Source: Roseofilum acuticapitatum BLCC-M154
GTDB taxonomy: Bacteria; Cyanobacteriota; Cyanobacteriia; Cyanobacteriales; Desertifilaceae
Assembly (NCBI RefSeq): GCF_030068475.1
Contig: NZ_JAQOSP010000024.1
Coordinates: forward strand, 1-42,726
Direction of reading: 5' to 3'
Length of the DNA: 42,726 nucleotides
How positions within the stretch are numbered: position 1 is the first letter of the stretch; the number at the start of each line of letters is the position of its first letter. This document shows, piece by piece, positions 25,032 to 33,989 of this stretch. The position numbers and the translations under genes are program-made. Below the pieces are notes generated by a model. The model did no database searches. It had not been told where the DNA came from and saw only the letters and a list, made by a program, of their open reading frames with translations.

Positions 25032-26456
25032 ATGAACTCAAGTCTCTCTCGAACCAAAGTTGTTGCTACTATTGGCCCTGCCAGTAATAAGTTAGAAATT
25101 CTGCGAGAATTAGTCCAAGCAGGCATGAGAGTCGCTCGTCTCAATTTCTCCCATGGCAGTTATGAAGATCATGCTACTGTTGTCTCGCGACTGCGACAAG
25201 TCTCTGAAGAATTAGAGATTCCGGTTACCTTACTGCAAGATTTACAGGGGCCTAAAATTCGGGTGGGACGATTTCCGGAAGGTCAGCTAGAGTTGATTCC
25301 GGGAGCATCGGTTATCTTAGTTCCTGAAGCTGAATATAACGGTCAAGAGTCAACTATTCCCATTGATTATCCTTTTTTAGCTGAAGAAGCTGAACCCGGA
25401 TCGCAAGTTTTGCTTGATGATGGCTTATTGGAGCTTCAGATTATGGCCATTGAGGGGCAACAGGTCGAATGTAAGGTGATGGAAGGAGGCATCCTTAAAA
25501 ATCGCAAAGGGGTGAATTTACCCTCTTTAACCTTGCGTTTACCTTCGATGACGGAGAAAGATAAACAGGATTTGGTCTTTGGGTTAGAGCAGGGGATTGA
25601 TTGGGTCTCTCTAAGTTTTGTCCGTAGTGCTAAGGATATTATCACTCTGAGAGAATTTCTCAAGGAACATGAAGCGGATCATATTCAGGTGATGGCGAAA
25701 ATTGAGAAGCCTCAAGCGATAGAGCATTTAGAGGAGATTGTTAAGGAATGCGATGGTTTGATGGTTGCGCGGGGGGATTTAGGGGTAGAAATGAGTCCGG
25801 AGCGCGTGCCTAAGTTGCAAAAGCAGATTATTCAGTTATGCAATCAAAAGAGTATTCCGGTGATTACGGCGACGCAAATGTTGGATAGCATGATTCATAA
25901 TCCCCGGCCAACTCGTGCGGAAGTGTCTGATGTGGCGAATGCGATTATGGATGGTACGGATGCGGTGATGCTCTCAGGTGAATCTGCGGTGGGTGCGTAT
26001 CCGGTGAAGGCGGTGGAAATGTTGGTGAAAATTGCCTGTGATACGGAAGAGAATGCCCAGTTTGTGAATTATCCTCCAGCAGAACGGGATGAAACCCATG
26101 CTTTAAGTGAGGCCCTCAATACGATTGATAAGATTCTGGATCTGCGCTGTATTGCTTGTTTTACGACGACGGGGTATACGGCGACTCTGGCGGCTGCGGA
26201 GCGTCCGAAAGCGCCGGTGGTGGCTTTTACTCCTCGCGATCGCGTTTATCATCGTTTAAATTTGGTTTGGGGGGTTAAGCCTATGCTTTTGGAGAATCCT
26301 GAAGCTTCTTTGGAGCAGTTGATTGGGCAAATTAATGCTCGCCTGCTGGCTAAAGGTTGGGCGACTCCAGGGGATAAGATTTTGATTTTAGGGGGTTCTC
26401 CAGTTCAGAAGATTCGGGGGACGAATTTTATTAAGATTCACCGGATTGAAGGGTAA
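25032..26456 (+). CDS. pyk: Pyruvate kinase
   Basis: A 474-residue enzyme converting phosphoenolpyruvate and ADP to pyruvate and [21 protein letters not shown] is the N-terminal signature, [11 protein letters not shown] and the active-site block [17 protein letters not shown] are present, followed by [11 protein letters not shown] and ATQMLDSMI. Length fits the short form, without the extra PEP-utiliser domain of about 110 residues seen in some cyanobacterial paralogs. Confidence 0.97.
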   Translation: MNSSLSRTKVVATIGPASNKLEILRELVQAGMRVARLNFSHGSYEDHATVVSRLRQVSEELEIPVTLLQDLQGPKIRVGRFPEGQLELIPGASVILVPEAEYNGQESTIPIDYPFLAEEAEPGSQVLLDDGLLELQIMAIEGQQVECKVMEGGILKNRKGVNLPSLTLRLPSMTEKDKQDLVFGLEQGIDWVSLSFVRSAKDIITLREFLKEHEADHIQVMAKIEKPQAIEHLEEIVKECDGLMVARGDLGVEMSPERVPKLQKQIIQLCNQKSIPVITATQMLDSMIHNPRPTRAEVSDVANAIMDGTDAVMLSGESAVGAYPVKAVEMLVKIACDTEENAQFVNYPPAERDETHALSEALNTIDKILDLRCIACFTTTGYTATLAAAERPKAPVVAFTPRDRVYHRLNLVWGVKPMLLENPEASLEQLIGQINARLLAKGWATPGDKILILGGSPVQKIRGTNFIKIHRIEG

Positions 26457-26475
26457 TTCATCCGGGTTCAATTTC

Positions 26476-27192
26476 TTAGGAAAGTGCCTCCTGTTGAGCG
26501 GTGAAGAGTTGCTGAATCCCTATTTCAGCCCGATCTAACATCTGGTTGAGTTGCTGCCGGTTAAAGCTTCCATGTTCGGCGGTTCCTTGGACTTCGATCG
26601 CCTCTAGACGATCGTTCATGACGACATTAAAATCGACTTGGGCGATCGCATCTTCTTCGTAGCATAGGTCTAAATAGGGTTCACCCTCTAGTAATCCTAC
26701 GGAGACAGCCGCCACCCGATAACGTAATGGAGACTGGGTTAATTTTCCTTGTTCTAACAATTGATTAATGGCATCGACAACCGCTACATATCCTCCGGTA
26801 ATGGCGGCGGTGCGAGTGCCAGCATCGGCTTGCAGTACATCAGCATCAACGGTTAAGGTGCGCTCACCCAATACTTCTAAGTCTAAAGAGGCTCTTAAAC
26901 TGCGCCCAATTAACCGTTGAATTTCTTGGGTGCGTCCGGATAATTTCAAGACTTCCCTGGGGTGACGTTGGGGGGTGGCATTGGGAAGCATTCGATATTC
27001 TGCGGTGAGCCATCCTTTGCCTGTGCCTTCTAGAAATTTGGGTACATTTTCTTGTACAGATACGGTGCATAAAACTTGAGTATCGCCAAAACTGGTGAGT
27101 ACAGAACCCCAAGCAAATTTGGTGAAACCACGCTCAAAGCGGATGGGACGGAGTTGATCGGGTTGACGACCATCGGGACGGGGTAGAGCCAT
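26476..27192 (-). CDS. rph: Ribonuclease PH
   Basis: A 238-residue phosphorolytic 3' exoribonuclease that trims tRNA precursors. [20 protein letters not shown], the phosphate-binding GRSLRASLD and [13 protein letters not shown], and [18 protein letters not shown] (metal-binding Asp) are all typical. It lies 8 bp downstream of the adk-like gene, so the two are probably an operon. Confidence 0.96.
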   Translation of the reverse strand: MALPRPDGRQPDQLRPIRFERGFTKFAWGSVLTSFGDTQVLCTVSVQENVPKFLEGTGKGWLTAEYRMLPNATPQRHPREVLKLSGRTQEIQRLIGRSLRASLDLEVLGERTLTVDADVLQADAGTRTAAITGGYVAVVDAINQLLEQGKLTQSPLRYRVAAVSVGLLEGEPYLDLCYEEDAIAQVDFNVVMNDRLEAIEVQGTAEHGSFNRQQLNQMLDRAEIGIQQLFTAQQEALS

Positions 27193-27200
27193 AATTGAGG

Positions 27201-27782
27201 TTAAGTTTCGCTGGAGTTTGCCATCAGTTGAGTTTGGAGTTTGGCCAGCACTTGCTCTTGGGATTGATTCCCATCAATGGTGAGTAGGCGCTGACGTTTG
27301 TCATAATAATCCAGAATGGGGACAGTTCGGGTTTGAAAGAGTTCAATCCGTCGTTGGATGAGGTGGGGGAGATCTTCAGCTTCTCCCATAGTTAACCGTC
27401 TTTCTATCATGACCGATTCTGAGGTATTGAGGAAGATGGCCCAGTTTAGGTGTTGGTGAAGTTCATCGAGTAAGAAATCGAGTTCTTCGGCTTGGAATGC
27501 GGTACGGGGATAGCCTTCGAGGAGCCATCCACTGCTGGTATCGGCTTGGAGGAGGCGATCGCGGATAAAGGTGATTAAAATTGGATCGGGTACAAATTCC
27601 CCTCGTTCTACATAGGTTTGGCATTGCAATCCTAATTCGGTTTGCTTGGCGATCGCCTTTTTGAGAATCCCCCCCATAGAGACTAATGGGATCTGGAGGC
27701 GATCGCACAAATACCGAGCTTGCGTGCTTTTTCCTGAACCCGGCCCACCCAAAATTACCAATCTCAAGGCTCTTCTCCTCAC
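27201..27782 (-). CDS. Adenylate kinase family nucleoside-monophosphate kinase
   Basis: A 193-residue P-loop kinase with [20 protein letters not shown], the NMP-binding helices, [19 protein letters not shown] (the Adk DGFPRT-type motif with Asp replaced by Glu) and [17 protein letters not shown]. The LID domain is short, as in eukaryotic AK1 and many cyanobacterial forms. Assigning it as the main Adk is uncertain because cyanobacteria often carry more than one, the usual one sitting in the ribosomal-protein operon. Upstream of rph on the same strand. Confidence 0.82.
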   Translation of the reverse strand: MRRRALRLVILGGPGSGKSTQARYLCDRLQIPLVSMGGILKKAIAKQTELGLQCQTYVERGEFVPDPILITFIRDRLLQADTSSGWLLEGYPRTAFQAEELDFLLDELHQHLNWAIFLNTSESVMIERRLTMGEAEDLPHLIQRRIELFQTRTVPILDYYDKRQRLLTIDGNQSQEQVLAKLQTQLMANSSET

Positions 27783-27957
27783 CTACTCAGTGTTGTAGAC
27801 CAGAGTACCAAATAACCTTAGTGTTTTGCGCTCTTCCCCATGCGATCGCACCCTACTACTCCCTCAGACTATATTAACTTTTGTTACGCGATCGCACTGT
27901 TGACCCAAGAGAAATTTTAAACTCGCCTTGATGAGTTGCTCGATACGAAAACACTAT

Positions 27958-28548
27958 ATGGCTTATTTTTGGTTTAAAGCGTTCCACCTCATTGGTGTTG
28001 TGGTCTGGTTTGCAGGGTTGTTTTATTTAGTTCGTCTCTTCGTTTACCATGCTGAAGCCTCAGAACGAGAGGAACCCGCACAAACCATTCTCAAAGCGCA
28101 ATACGAAATTATGGAAAAGCGCCTCTATCATATTATTACCATGCCCGGAATGGTGGTTACAGTGGCAATGGCGATCGGTTTGATCTCTACAGAACCAGAA
28201 ATCTTAAAATCGGGTTGGCTCCATATTAAACTCGCTATGGTTGCTCTATTACTGGCCTATCATTTCTATTGTGGACGCATAATGAAACGGTTAGCATCCG
28301 GTGAATGTAACTGGACAGGTCAACAATTTCGCGCATTAAATGAAGCCCCGACAGTGCTGTTAGTTGTTATCGTTCTCTTGGCAGTCTTTAAGGGAAGTTT
28401 ACCTTTAGATTTAACAACGTGGCTCATTTTTGGGCTAGTTGTTTCTATGGTAGCTGCAATTCAACTTTATGCGAAGAAACGCCGCCAAGATAAGGAGAAA
28501 ATGTTGGAACGTATTGAACAACAAACCTCAGCTTCATCAGCCGGTTAA
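27958..28548 (+). CDS. hemJ: Protoporphyrinogen oxidase HemJ
   Basis: A 196-residue membrane protein (UPF0093) with four to five helices. FKAFHLIGVVVWFAGLFYLV contains the conserved His and GLF; YHIITMPGMVVTVAMAIGL and WLHIKLAMVALLLAYHF (conserved Lys, His) follow. HemJ oxidises protoporphyrinogen IX to protoporphyrin IX and is the usual enzyme in cyanobacteria. Start at ATG 27958; a frame from 27928 adds ten unlikely residues. Confidence 0.93.
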   Translation: MAYFWFKAFHLIGVVVWFAGLFYLVRLFVYHAEASEREEPAQTILKAQYEIMEKRLYHIITMPGMVVTVAMAIGLISTEPEILKSGWLHIKLAMVALLLAYHFYCGRIMKRLASGECNWTGQQFRALNEAPTVLLVVIVLLAVFKGSLPLDLTTWLIFGLVVSMVAAIQLYAKKRRQDKEKMLERIEQQTSASSAG

Positions 28549-28589
28549 CAGGGTTTTAGATTACGCGCAATCCCGTAGAGTCGGTATAT

Positions 28590-28617
28590 GTAGGGGCGAG
28601 CGGCCGCTCGCCCCTAC
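28590..28617. repeat. 28-bp dispersed palindrome, family A, copy 2
   Basis: A perfect palindrome: GTAGGGGCGAGCGG and its exact reverse complement with no spacer. Related to 3360-3387 and 42255-42278. It could act as a bidirectional hairpin after hemJ. Confidence 0.88.
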
Positions 28618-28756
28618 AAGAATGTATCATTGAATATTCCAATAGATTTTCATTGACTACCGCCGAATCGAAACCATAAACCACCTTGTCATTTTTCCGT
28701 CATCTTTAGTCCCTAAAGTCGAAAGAGTCTCTTCTCAATACTTAAGGAGTCTCGCC

Positions 28757-29290
28757 ATGCATCGTATTGTTGCGTCTGTCTTAGTTGCCAGTAGTCTTGC
28801 TGTAGCGGTGGCTTTTCCCTACATCAGTCGCGCTCAAACCGTTCATACGGGAACCGTCGAACGGGTTTGGGAAGACGGACTGAGCTTAAATACAGGCGAT
28901 CGCACTTTGCGGGTTGATACTTGGGATCTCTACGGCGACAGCACGCCCGCGCATATCTCTGTGGGGGATGAATTGACAATTTCGGGTGAATTTGAGGGTG
29001 GTGAATTTGATGCCTTCAGCATTGAGGGGGCTAGATCTGCTCCGGTTTCTGAAGGGGTCGGTGTCCCGGCTTCTCGTTCTCCGGGATCTAAGGTTTACAC
29101 GGGTACGGTTCAAGCGGTATGGGAAGACGGACTGAGCTTAAATACAGGCGATCGCACTTTGCGGGTTGATACTTGGGATCTCTACGGCGACAGAACGCCC
29201 GCGAATATCTCTGTGGGGGATGAATTGACGATTTCGGGTGAATTTGAGGGTGGCGAATTTGATGCCTTCACGATCGATCGCGCACCATAA
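28757..29290 (+). CDS. Secreted protein with two near-identical repeats
   Basis: A 177-residue protein. Residues 1-26 are a signal peptide (ending SRAQ); two copies of an approximately 60-residue beta-rich domain follow, each with VWEDGLSLNTGDRTLRVDTW and ISVGDELTISGEFEGGEFDA. The domain looks OB-fold-like. The repeat is nearly identical at the DNA level at a 252-bp offset, so it is a recent duplication. Start supported by TTAAGGAG upstream. Likely periplasmic; function unknown. Confidence 0.85.
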   Translation: MHRIVASVLVASSLAVAVAFPYISRAQTVHTGTVERVWEDGLSLNTGDRTLRVDTWDLYGDSTPAHISVGDELTISGEFEGGEFDAFSIEGARSAPVSEGVGVPASRSPGSKVYTGTVQAVWEDGLSLNTGDRTLRVDTWDLYGDRTPANISVGDELTISGEFEGGEFDAFTIDRAP

Positions 29291-29294
29291 GCGA

Positions 29295-29340
29295 TAAGAA
29301 GGCGATCGCGAAAGCCAAAGTTTCCGAGATCGCCTTCTTA
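29295..29340. terminator. 13-bp inverted repeat after the secreted repeat protein
   Basis: TAAGAAGGCGATC (29295-29307) pairs with GATCGCCTTCTTA (29328-29340) around a 20-nt loop. A plausible transcript end without a strong T-run; part of the stem is a HIP1 site. Confidence 0.6.
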
Positions 29341-29374
29341 CCTAACATTAGAGGTTAACCGACTTTGACATTAA

Positions 29375-29392
29375 AGTATAGCCAGCGATCGC
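29375..29392. repeat. HIP1-containing dispersed 18-mer
   Basis: AGTATAGCCAGCGATCGC; near-identical words AGTATAGCAAGCGATCGC at 30849-30866 and AGTATAACAAGCGATCGC at 31746-31763. All three lie in non-coding gaps of the accessory block. Confidence 0.6.
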
Positions 29393-29470
29393 CTCAATCT
29401 TTTAGTAGTTTGCGATCCGCTTCATTAGAAAACCTAAATGAGTTATGTAATGGTTGTAGGTCGCGAACTT

Positions 29471-30085
29471 CTATTCGTCCAGAATATTTGCTTCCCTTGT
29501 ACTTGACAATAGAAAATTTATCGTTCCAAAAATTTTATCTAAATCGGTAATTGTAATTCTCAACTTACTTTTTGTGAATTCATTAGATACTAATTTTCCA
29601 AATTGCCATAATTCTCCATCCGTTACTATCCCATACACAGGAAGTTCCTCGGCTTTATTTAATTTCTGCACAGCAATCAACTCAGCTAGACATTGCCCCC
29701 ATCCCTCTGTAAAATCATTCTTTTTTGCTTCAACAATAACGACGATTGGCAAACCCAAAACCGTTTTACCTAATTCGGATTTTGTGGAGAATAAGTAATC
29801 AGGTGTTCCATTGAGTTTAGCATCATATGTTATGGATTTGTGGCTCCAGAGAGTATATTGATCAACAAAATCTTTATAAACTTCTCTTAAAATTGGATAA
29901 ATAATACTTTCACATCTTGAGTATTCAGATGTGTAAATATCCATAGTTTGTTCGCTGAATTTCAATTCCTGAACAAAAAGATCGGAAGGCTTTAAATCGG
30001 TAATTTCAATAAAGTTTTCTTCTAAGTATTTAATATTATACTCTTCTTGAACTTGAGCAATAGTTTTATAATCACTAAAAGTCAT
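29471..30085 (-). CDS. PD-(D/E)XK nuclease-like protein
   Basis: A 204-residue protein. SRCESIIYPILREV supplies the first-helix Glu (59), GTPDYLF the Asp (96) and VVIVEAKK the ExK (Glu119, Lys121), an intact PD-(D/E)XK core; later VYGIVTDGELWQFGKL is typical of the restriction-like HsdR-N/DUF4145-type set. It resembles the gene at 37271-37900 in the same motifs. It has no helicase or methylase neighbour. Start at ATG 30085 (MTFSDYKTI); 30130 adds 15 residues. Confidence 0.75.
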   Translation of the reverse strand: MTFSDYKTIAQVQEEYNIKYLEENFIEITDLKPSDLFVQELKFSEQTMDIYTSEYSRCESIIYPILREVYKDFVDQYTLWSHKSITYDAKLNGTPDYLFSTKSELGKTVLGLPIVVIVEAKKNDFTEGWGQCLAELIAVQKLNKAEELPVYGIVTDGELWQFGKLVSNEFTKSKLRITITDLDKIFGTINFLLSSTREANILDE

Positions 30086-30181
30086 TAATAACTCTTGCCT
30101 CTCAACGTGAAACTCTTGATATAATTGCATTATATCCTAATTTTATGCTTTTTAGCGATCTAATACTCGTGGTTCATCTTT

Positions 30182-30475
30182 TTAATCTGAAAAAAACATC
30201 TCAAATTGACGATATCCACTTAATACATAAACGATTTCAATTCCATCATCCATAGGATAATAGAAAGCAATATAATCATCAACTAAAAAAACGCGCAATC
30301 TCGGTGCTAAATTTTCATAGGGCTTACCCATATTAGGAAACCCTGAGACACGCTCGCATTTTTCGACAAAGCGATCTAAAAAACGATCGGCTAGATCGAT
30401 CTCAAAACTTGCCAGATAGTTGTAAATTTCCTCTAAATTCAAACTGGCTTCTGGAGAAATAATATAACGACCCAT
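30182..30475 (-). CDS. parE: ParE/RelE-family toxin
   Basis: A 97-residue toxin with YIISPEASLNLEEIYNYLAS at the start, FPNMGKPYENLAPRLRVFLV in the centre and YVLSGYRQFEMFF at the end, as in the ParE family. ParE proteins block gyrase; RelE relatives cleave mRNA. It overlaps the upstream antitoxin by one base (TAATG), as expected for a TA pair. Confidence 0.9.
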   Translation of the reverse strand: MGRYIISPEASLNLEEIYNYLASFEIDLADRFLDRFVEKCERVSGFPNMGKPYENLAPRLRVFLVDDYIAFYYPMDDGIEIVYVLSGYRQFEMFFSD

Positions 30476-30726
30476 TAGCCTTTCTCTCGTAATCTTTTAC
30501 CTTGTTCTCGCAAACGAGATATAACCATTTCTCCTTCAATACCTTCACCGCGTTTTAATTGTTCTGTTCCTTGTGCAATCTTGCTTTTGATTTGGGAGAG
30601 AATTTTTTGCTTTTCTTCTAATAACTGTAGGGCTTCATCAATAACTTCATCAATTGTTGTAAAATTCCCTTGTTGGATTTGCTTTTTAATTAAACGTTCT
30701 TGTTCTGGCTTGAATATGAGATTCAT
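30475..30726 (-). CDS. parD: ParD-type antitoxin
   Basis: An 83-residue protein starting MNLIFKPEQERLIKKQIQQG, with an N-terminal ribbon-helix-helix-like segment (FTTIDEVIDEALQLLEE) and a charged flexible tail for toxin binding. Its stop overlaps the parE start. Confidence 0.88.
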   Translation of the reverse strand: MNLIFKPEQERLIKKQIQQGNFTTIDEVIDEALQLLEEKQKILSQIKSKIAQGTEQLKRGEGIEGEMVISRLREQGKRLREKG

Positions 30727-30958
30727 GGATCTTCGCCTCAGTTTTCTTATAACTACTCATTCAATTGTAGCCGAAACAACGCCAATAGCAAAGAACACAA
30801 GTGAGATCGCGAGTATTGGGCAATGAAACGCTATCTGTCTTTCGTGGAAGTATAGCAAGCGATCGCACTCGCAAAATATCGGCGATCGCACCAAGCAAAC
30901 ACCTCACACTCTGAATCATGCTAAAATATACAATATTCTTTCTGTAAGAATCGTCAGT

Positions 30959-31180
30959 ATGCTCGAATCGACTCAAAAAGTTCTGCAAGAGGCATTAATC
31001 TTATCTCCCACTGAAAGAAGTGTCTTAATTGATGCTTTAGTATTCAGTTTAGATCGACCCGATTCCCATTTAGATCGACTCTGGTTAAGCGAATCTCAAG
31101 ATCGCTTGCAAGCATATCGCAGGGGTGAATTAGAAGCAATTCCAACAGAACGAGTATTTGAGGAGTTAACAGATTTTTGA
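30959..31180 (+). CDS. Orphan addiction-module antitoxin (TIGR02574-like)
   Basis: A 73-residue protein with ALILSPTERSVLIDALVFSL and WLSESQDRLQAYRRGELEAI, typical of the putative addiction module component family that pairs with RelE/ParE toxins. No toxin gene follows: the next 90 bp hold HIP1 sites and then another antitoxin. The toxin partner seems to have been lost. Confidence 0.85.
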   Translation: MLESTQKVLQEALILSPTERSVLIDALVFSLDRPDSHLDRLWLSESQDRLQAYRRGELEAIPTERVFEELTDF

Positions 31181-31270
31181 TGGAGAGGCGATCGCGATCG
31201 CATGGAAATTATTTGTATCTTCTAGAAATTTTCTGCTAAGATAGCTCTATTATAAAAACTCAATTCAACT

Positions 31271-31534
31271 ATGAAAACAATCCAACTGACTCCTGAAATT
31301 GAAGCCCTAGTCGATCGCCACGTCAAAAGCGGAAAATATCGGGACGATCTAGCGGTAATTGAAGAAGGTTTACTCTTATTAGCTGAAAGAGAAAGCATTT
31401 ATAAAGGAAGATTTGAAGAATTGAAAACAGAGGTCGCAATCGGCGTGGAAGATCTAAAACAAGGTAGAAAAGTTGATGGAAGAGAAGTTATACAACGCTT
31501 AAAAGTAAAAAATCTCGACTTAATTGAGAATTGA
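31271..31534 (+). CDS. ParD-like antitoxin
   Basis: An 87-residue protein starting MKTIQLTPEIEALVDRHVKS, with a ribbon-helix-helix-like N terminus (YRDDLAVIEEGLLLLAERE) and a C-terminal toxin-binding region. It is followed three bases later by a broken parE, so it now stands as an antitoxin without a functional partner. Confidence 0.83.
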   Translation: MKTIQLTPEIEALVDRHVKSGKYRDDLAVIEEGLLLLAERESIYKGRFEELKTEVAIGVEDLKQGRKVDGREVIQRLKVKNLDLIEN

Positions 31535-31537
31535 AGA

Positions 31538-31717
31538 ATGACGCTTGTTTTAATATCTTCAAAAGCTGAAAGCGATTTAGAAAGTATTAACGATCGCATG
31601 GTTTCCTATAGTCCTCAAGCTGCTAACCGTTTATTAGATAAAATTCTTGATAAATTTTGAAACATTAGGACGTTTTCCTAATCTGGGCAAAAGTAGAGAT
31701 GAAGACGAAGTAACGTA
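31538..31717 (+). pseudogene. Frameshifted and truncated ParE toxin
   Basis: Starts MTLVLISSKAESDLESINDR and continues AANRLLDKILDKF-stop. Removing one T from the TTTT run at about 31657 restores DKFETLGRFPNLGKSRDEDE, the ParE middle region. The remaining C-terminal half is absent. Toxin inactivation is clear; the antitoxin upstream is intact. Confidence 0.85.
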
Positions 31718-31786
31718 ATGCGATCGCGCTTCTGTCCTTGATGTAAGTATAACAAGCGATCGCCAAGCTATTTTATTCAGGGTTTT

Positions 31787-31849
31787 GGTGCGTTACGCAG
31801 GAACAGAGATTCTCCATTTATTGATAGATTGCTCCCCTGCTAACGCACC
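31787..31849. repeat. Palindromic repeat element (GGTGCGTTACG type)
   Basis: GGTGCGTTACGCAGG (31787-31801) is nearly the reverse complement of CCTGCTAACGCACC (31836-31849). Short elements with GGTGCGTTA ends are common in cyanobacterial genomes. It occupies most of the gap between the parE relic and the zinc-ribbon gene. Confidence 0.7.
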
Positions 31850-31860
31850 CTACACGATCT

Positions 31861-32607
31861 TTATTCCCTATCTTCATACTGAAGCTGATCAAAGGTTAAA
31901 CCGGCTACGATATGAAAAGGGATATCGAATTCTTGCCCCTGATTATTCGTGATTCTTATTGATCCATTTTGTAGGATTCTTTTCCAGTGAAATATGACCG
32001 CTAGTCTAGTAAACGCAGGAACTTCTATCTCTACCTCTTCAGTATAGGTTTCTTGACTGTTTTCTGAGATAGAATACTGCCTGCGTAGAGATTCTTCTGT
32101 AAGAAATTTCAGACCTGTACCTTGAATGCCCAATGAAAACTCATGACCATCAACCTGAACTGCCTCGTATTCAATCGTATAACTTCTCTTCCAATTTTTG
32201 CTAACCGTAAATTTACGCCTCAAGATAGCTGGACTCTTAAGATTATCAATGATTCGTTTATCATCACCAATATTCTCCTGGCTTCGGCTAGTTTCAGTCA
32301 CAGAAAGAACTTTGACCTGTTTCGGCTGTTCAATTGTGGTATTTGGACGCACATTCCATTGATACCCACAAATGGAGCATCTAGCATGTGAAAGAGTAGG
32401 ATCTACTGAGTGCAAGTTTGAGGCTCTTGTACCATCAGCAAAGTAGTATTCAACTTTTGTATGAACTCCCATGGAATTCCAAAGTTTTTCTTTGCAAGAA
32501 GGACATCTACCACCAGCAGATAAATACTTCTGAAAATCGTCAGAATACTGAAATACAAGGTTCCCAATTATCGATTGACATGAGCCAACAAGTTCATTAA
32601 TGTCCAT
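31861..32607 (-). CDS. Zinc-ribbon protein with C-terminal beta-rich domain
   Basis: A 248-residue protein. Cys35, Cys38, Cys77 and Cys80 (RCPSCKE and RCSICGY) form a probable zinc ribbon. Residues about 128-248 are beta-rich; TYTEEVEIEVPAFTRLAVIF and the alternating Ser/Thr stretch before it recall the stem and flanking strands of aerolysin/ETX-MTX2-like pore-forming proteins, but this similarity is weak. No signal peptide. It lies downstream of the vWA gene on the same strand with a 110-bp gap. Function unknown. Confidence 0.7.
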   Translation of the reverse strand: MDINELVGSCQSIIGNLVFQYSDDFQKYLSAGGRCPSCKEKLWNSMGVHTKVEYYFADGTRASNLHSVDPTLSHARCSICGYQWNVRPNTTIEQPKQVKVLSVTETSRSQENIGDDKRIIDNLKSPAILRRKFTVSKNWKRSYTIEYEAVQVDGHEFSLGIQGTGLKFLTEESLRRQYSISENSQETYTEEVEIEVPAFTRLAVIFHWKRILQNGSIRITNNQGQEFDIPFHIVAGLTFDQLQYEDRE

Positions 32608-32717
32608 GATTTTCCCTATGTTCGCTTATCTTTCCCTGTAAAGTTGTAAGGTGGGGTATTAGCCAACTCCGACTAATAACTTGACCACTCAGACTTTGTG
32701 TTTTGGGCAATCTTAAC

Positions 32718-33989
32718 TTATGCTAACGCAGAAATCGCCGCACTAGCCTTAATATAAGCCCCCAGCCCCAGATGCTCTAGCTTGGGATAACAACTCCGGT
32801 AATGCGTCTCGCTCACAAACAACCACAGAATCCGAGTCCGCCGATTCTGGGGTGGCTTAGGACAGGGAGCATAACCATCGGTGTAAATAATCAGACCATC
32901 GTAATCTCGATGTTCTTCCAGATACGCTAAAACTGGGTCAAAATTTGTCCCGCCTCGTCCTGTTAACTGAACCTCCCTTTTGGCGCGGCGGAACGTCATT
33001 ACATCGGCGGTAATCTGAGCATCAAATTGAATGACATCGATCGCCGGAACGCCATAGTTAAAAAAGCGATTCACCACGGAAAATCCCTGCTGTAGCTCTT
33101 TGGTTCCCATGGAGCCACTCACATCAATGGCAAAGAGTAAACGGGTGGTAAACTCGCGACGACTGCCCATATAGGCGAACCCATAACGGCGATTCGGCTT
33201 CATGCGGGTGAGCCGTCGCTGTTGGCTGAGGATGGAGGTGCGAAACTTGCGTAAAACTGCCCGATAGTCGAGTTTTGGGTGCAGATTGGCCAAAATCCGT
33301 TCGCGCAATTTGCCGCCAATGCTGCCCCAACTGTCATTGGCTTGTGCCATTCTCACCAGATCGTCTAGGCGATCGCTCAATAATTCGTCTCGATCCCACT
33401 GGTCAGTATTTTCCACACCGCTCAGGTCTGCGTCGGTATAGACTTCTAGGAGATCTGAAGTTGAAGAGTTAGAAGAGCTGCATGGGAGGGCAGTTTCAGC
33501 TTCTCCCATCCCTGCTCCAGAGCCTCCCTGCTGAGGATTGGGGGACTGTTGATCCCCCCTAGCCCCCCTTAAAAAGGGGGGAACCTGATCGAGCAGCTTG
33601 TGGTAGTAGAACTCGAAGAATTGTTGGTCAGAACTGGAGTCGCCAAACACATCCCGCGCCCTCGGAAACGGTAGCTCGGTTTGCAGATATTCCTGGAGCG
33701 TTATATTACTGGCAGCATAGCTAATGGCGGAGTGCGCTTGGCGGCGACTGTAGGGGTGTTTGAGCAGAATCCGTAGGGCTTCAAAACGTAGGGTGGCTTC
33801 TAAGTGGCGATCGCTCAATTGCGCGATAAACTCCGGATTATACTCAATTCTACCCCGTTGCACGCGAATCGTTTGAATGCGTGGCTCAGACACCAAAGCG
33901 TGACTCGTCCAGACAGCCAAGAATAGTGGCTCAACCAGCAGCCACTTTTCGACTATTCGAGCAATACGGTGACGGGCAATCTGTTTCAT
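32718..33989 (-). CDS. vWA-domain protein (DUF2201-like N terminus)
   Basis: About 423 residues. The N-terminal 120 residues resemble the DUF2201 metallopeptidase-like domain; the C-terminal vWA domain has the MIDAS motif AIDVSGSMGTKE (near residue 287), TGRGGTNFDP and LIIYTDGYAP. Such proteins partner MoxR ATPases, and one is encoded at 35202-36287. Residues about 133-150 (QVPPFLRGARGDQQSPNP) are encoded by a palindromic repeat inserted in frame. Start at ATG 33989, overlapping the RelE stop by four bases (ATGA); a frame from 34034 would overlap it more. Confidence 0.88.
   Translation of the reverse strand: MKQIARHRIARIVEKWLLVEPLFLAVWTSHALVSEPRIQTIRVQRGRIEYNPEFIAQLSDRHLEATLRFEALRILLKHPYSRRQAHSAISYAASNITLQEYLQTELPFPRARDVFGDSSSDQQFFEFYYHKLLDQVPPFLRGARGDQQSPNPQQGGSGAGMGEAETALPCSSSNSSTSDLLEVYTDADLSGVENTDQWDRDELLSDRLDDLVRMAQANDSWGSIGGKLRERILANLHPKLDYRAVLRKFRTSILSQQRRLTRMKPNRRYGFAYMGSRREFTTRLLFAIDVSGSMGTKELQQGFSVVNRFFNYGVPAIDVIQFDAQITADVMTFRRAKREVQLTGRGGTNFDPVLAYLEEHRDYDGLIIYTDGYAPCPKPPQNRRTRILWLFVSETHYRSCYPKLEHLGLGAYIKASAAISALA
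33541..33590. repeat. Palindromic repeat inserted within the vWA coding sequence
   Basis: Contains GATCCCCCCTAGCCCCCCTT, then AAAAAGGGGGGAAC; the C-run and G-run pair as a hairpin. Similar CCCCCCTTaaaaAGGGGGG elements are widespread in cyanobacterial intergenic DNA. Its length keeps the vWA frame open. Confidence 0.75.
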
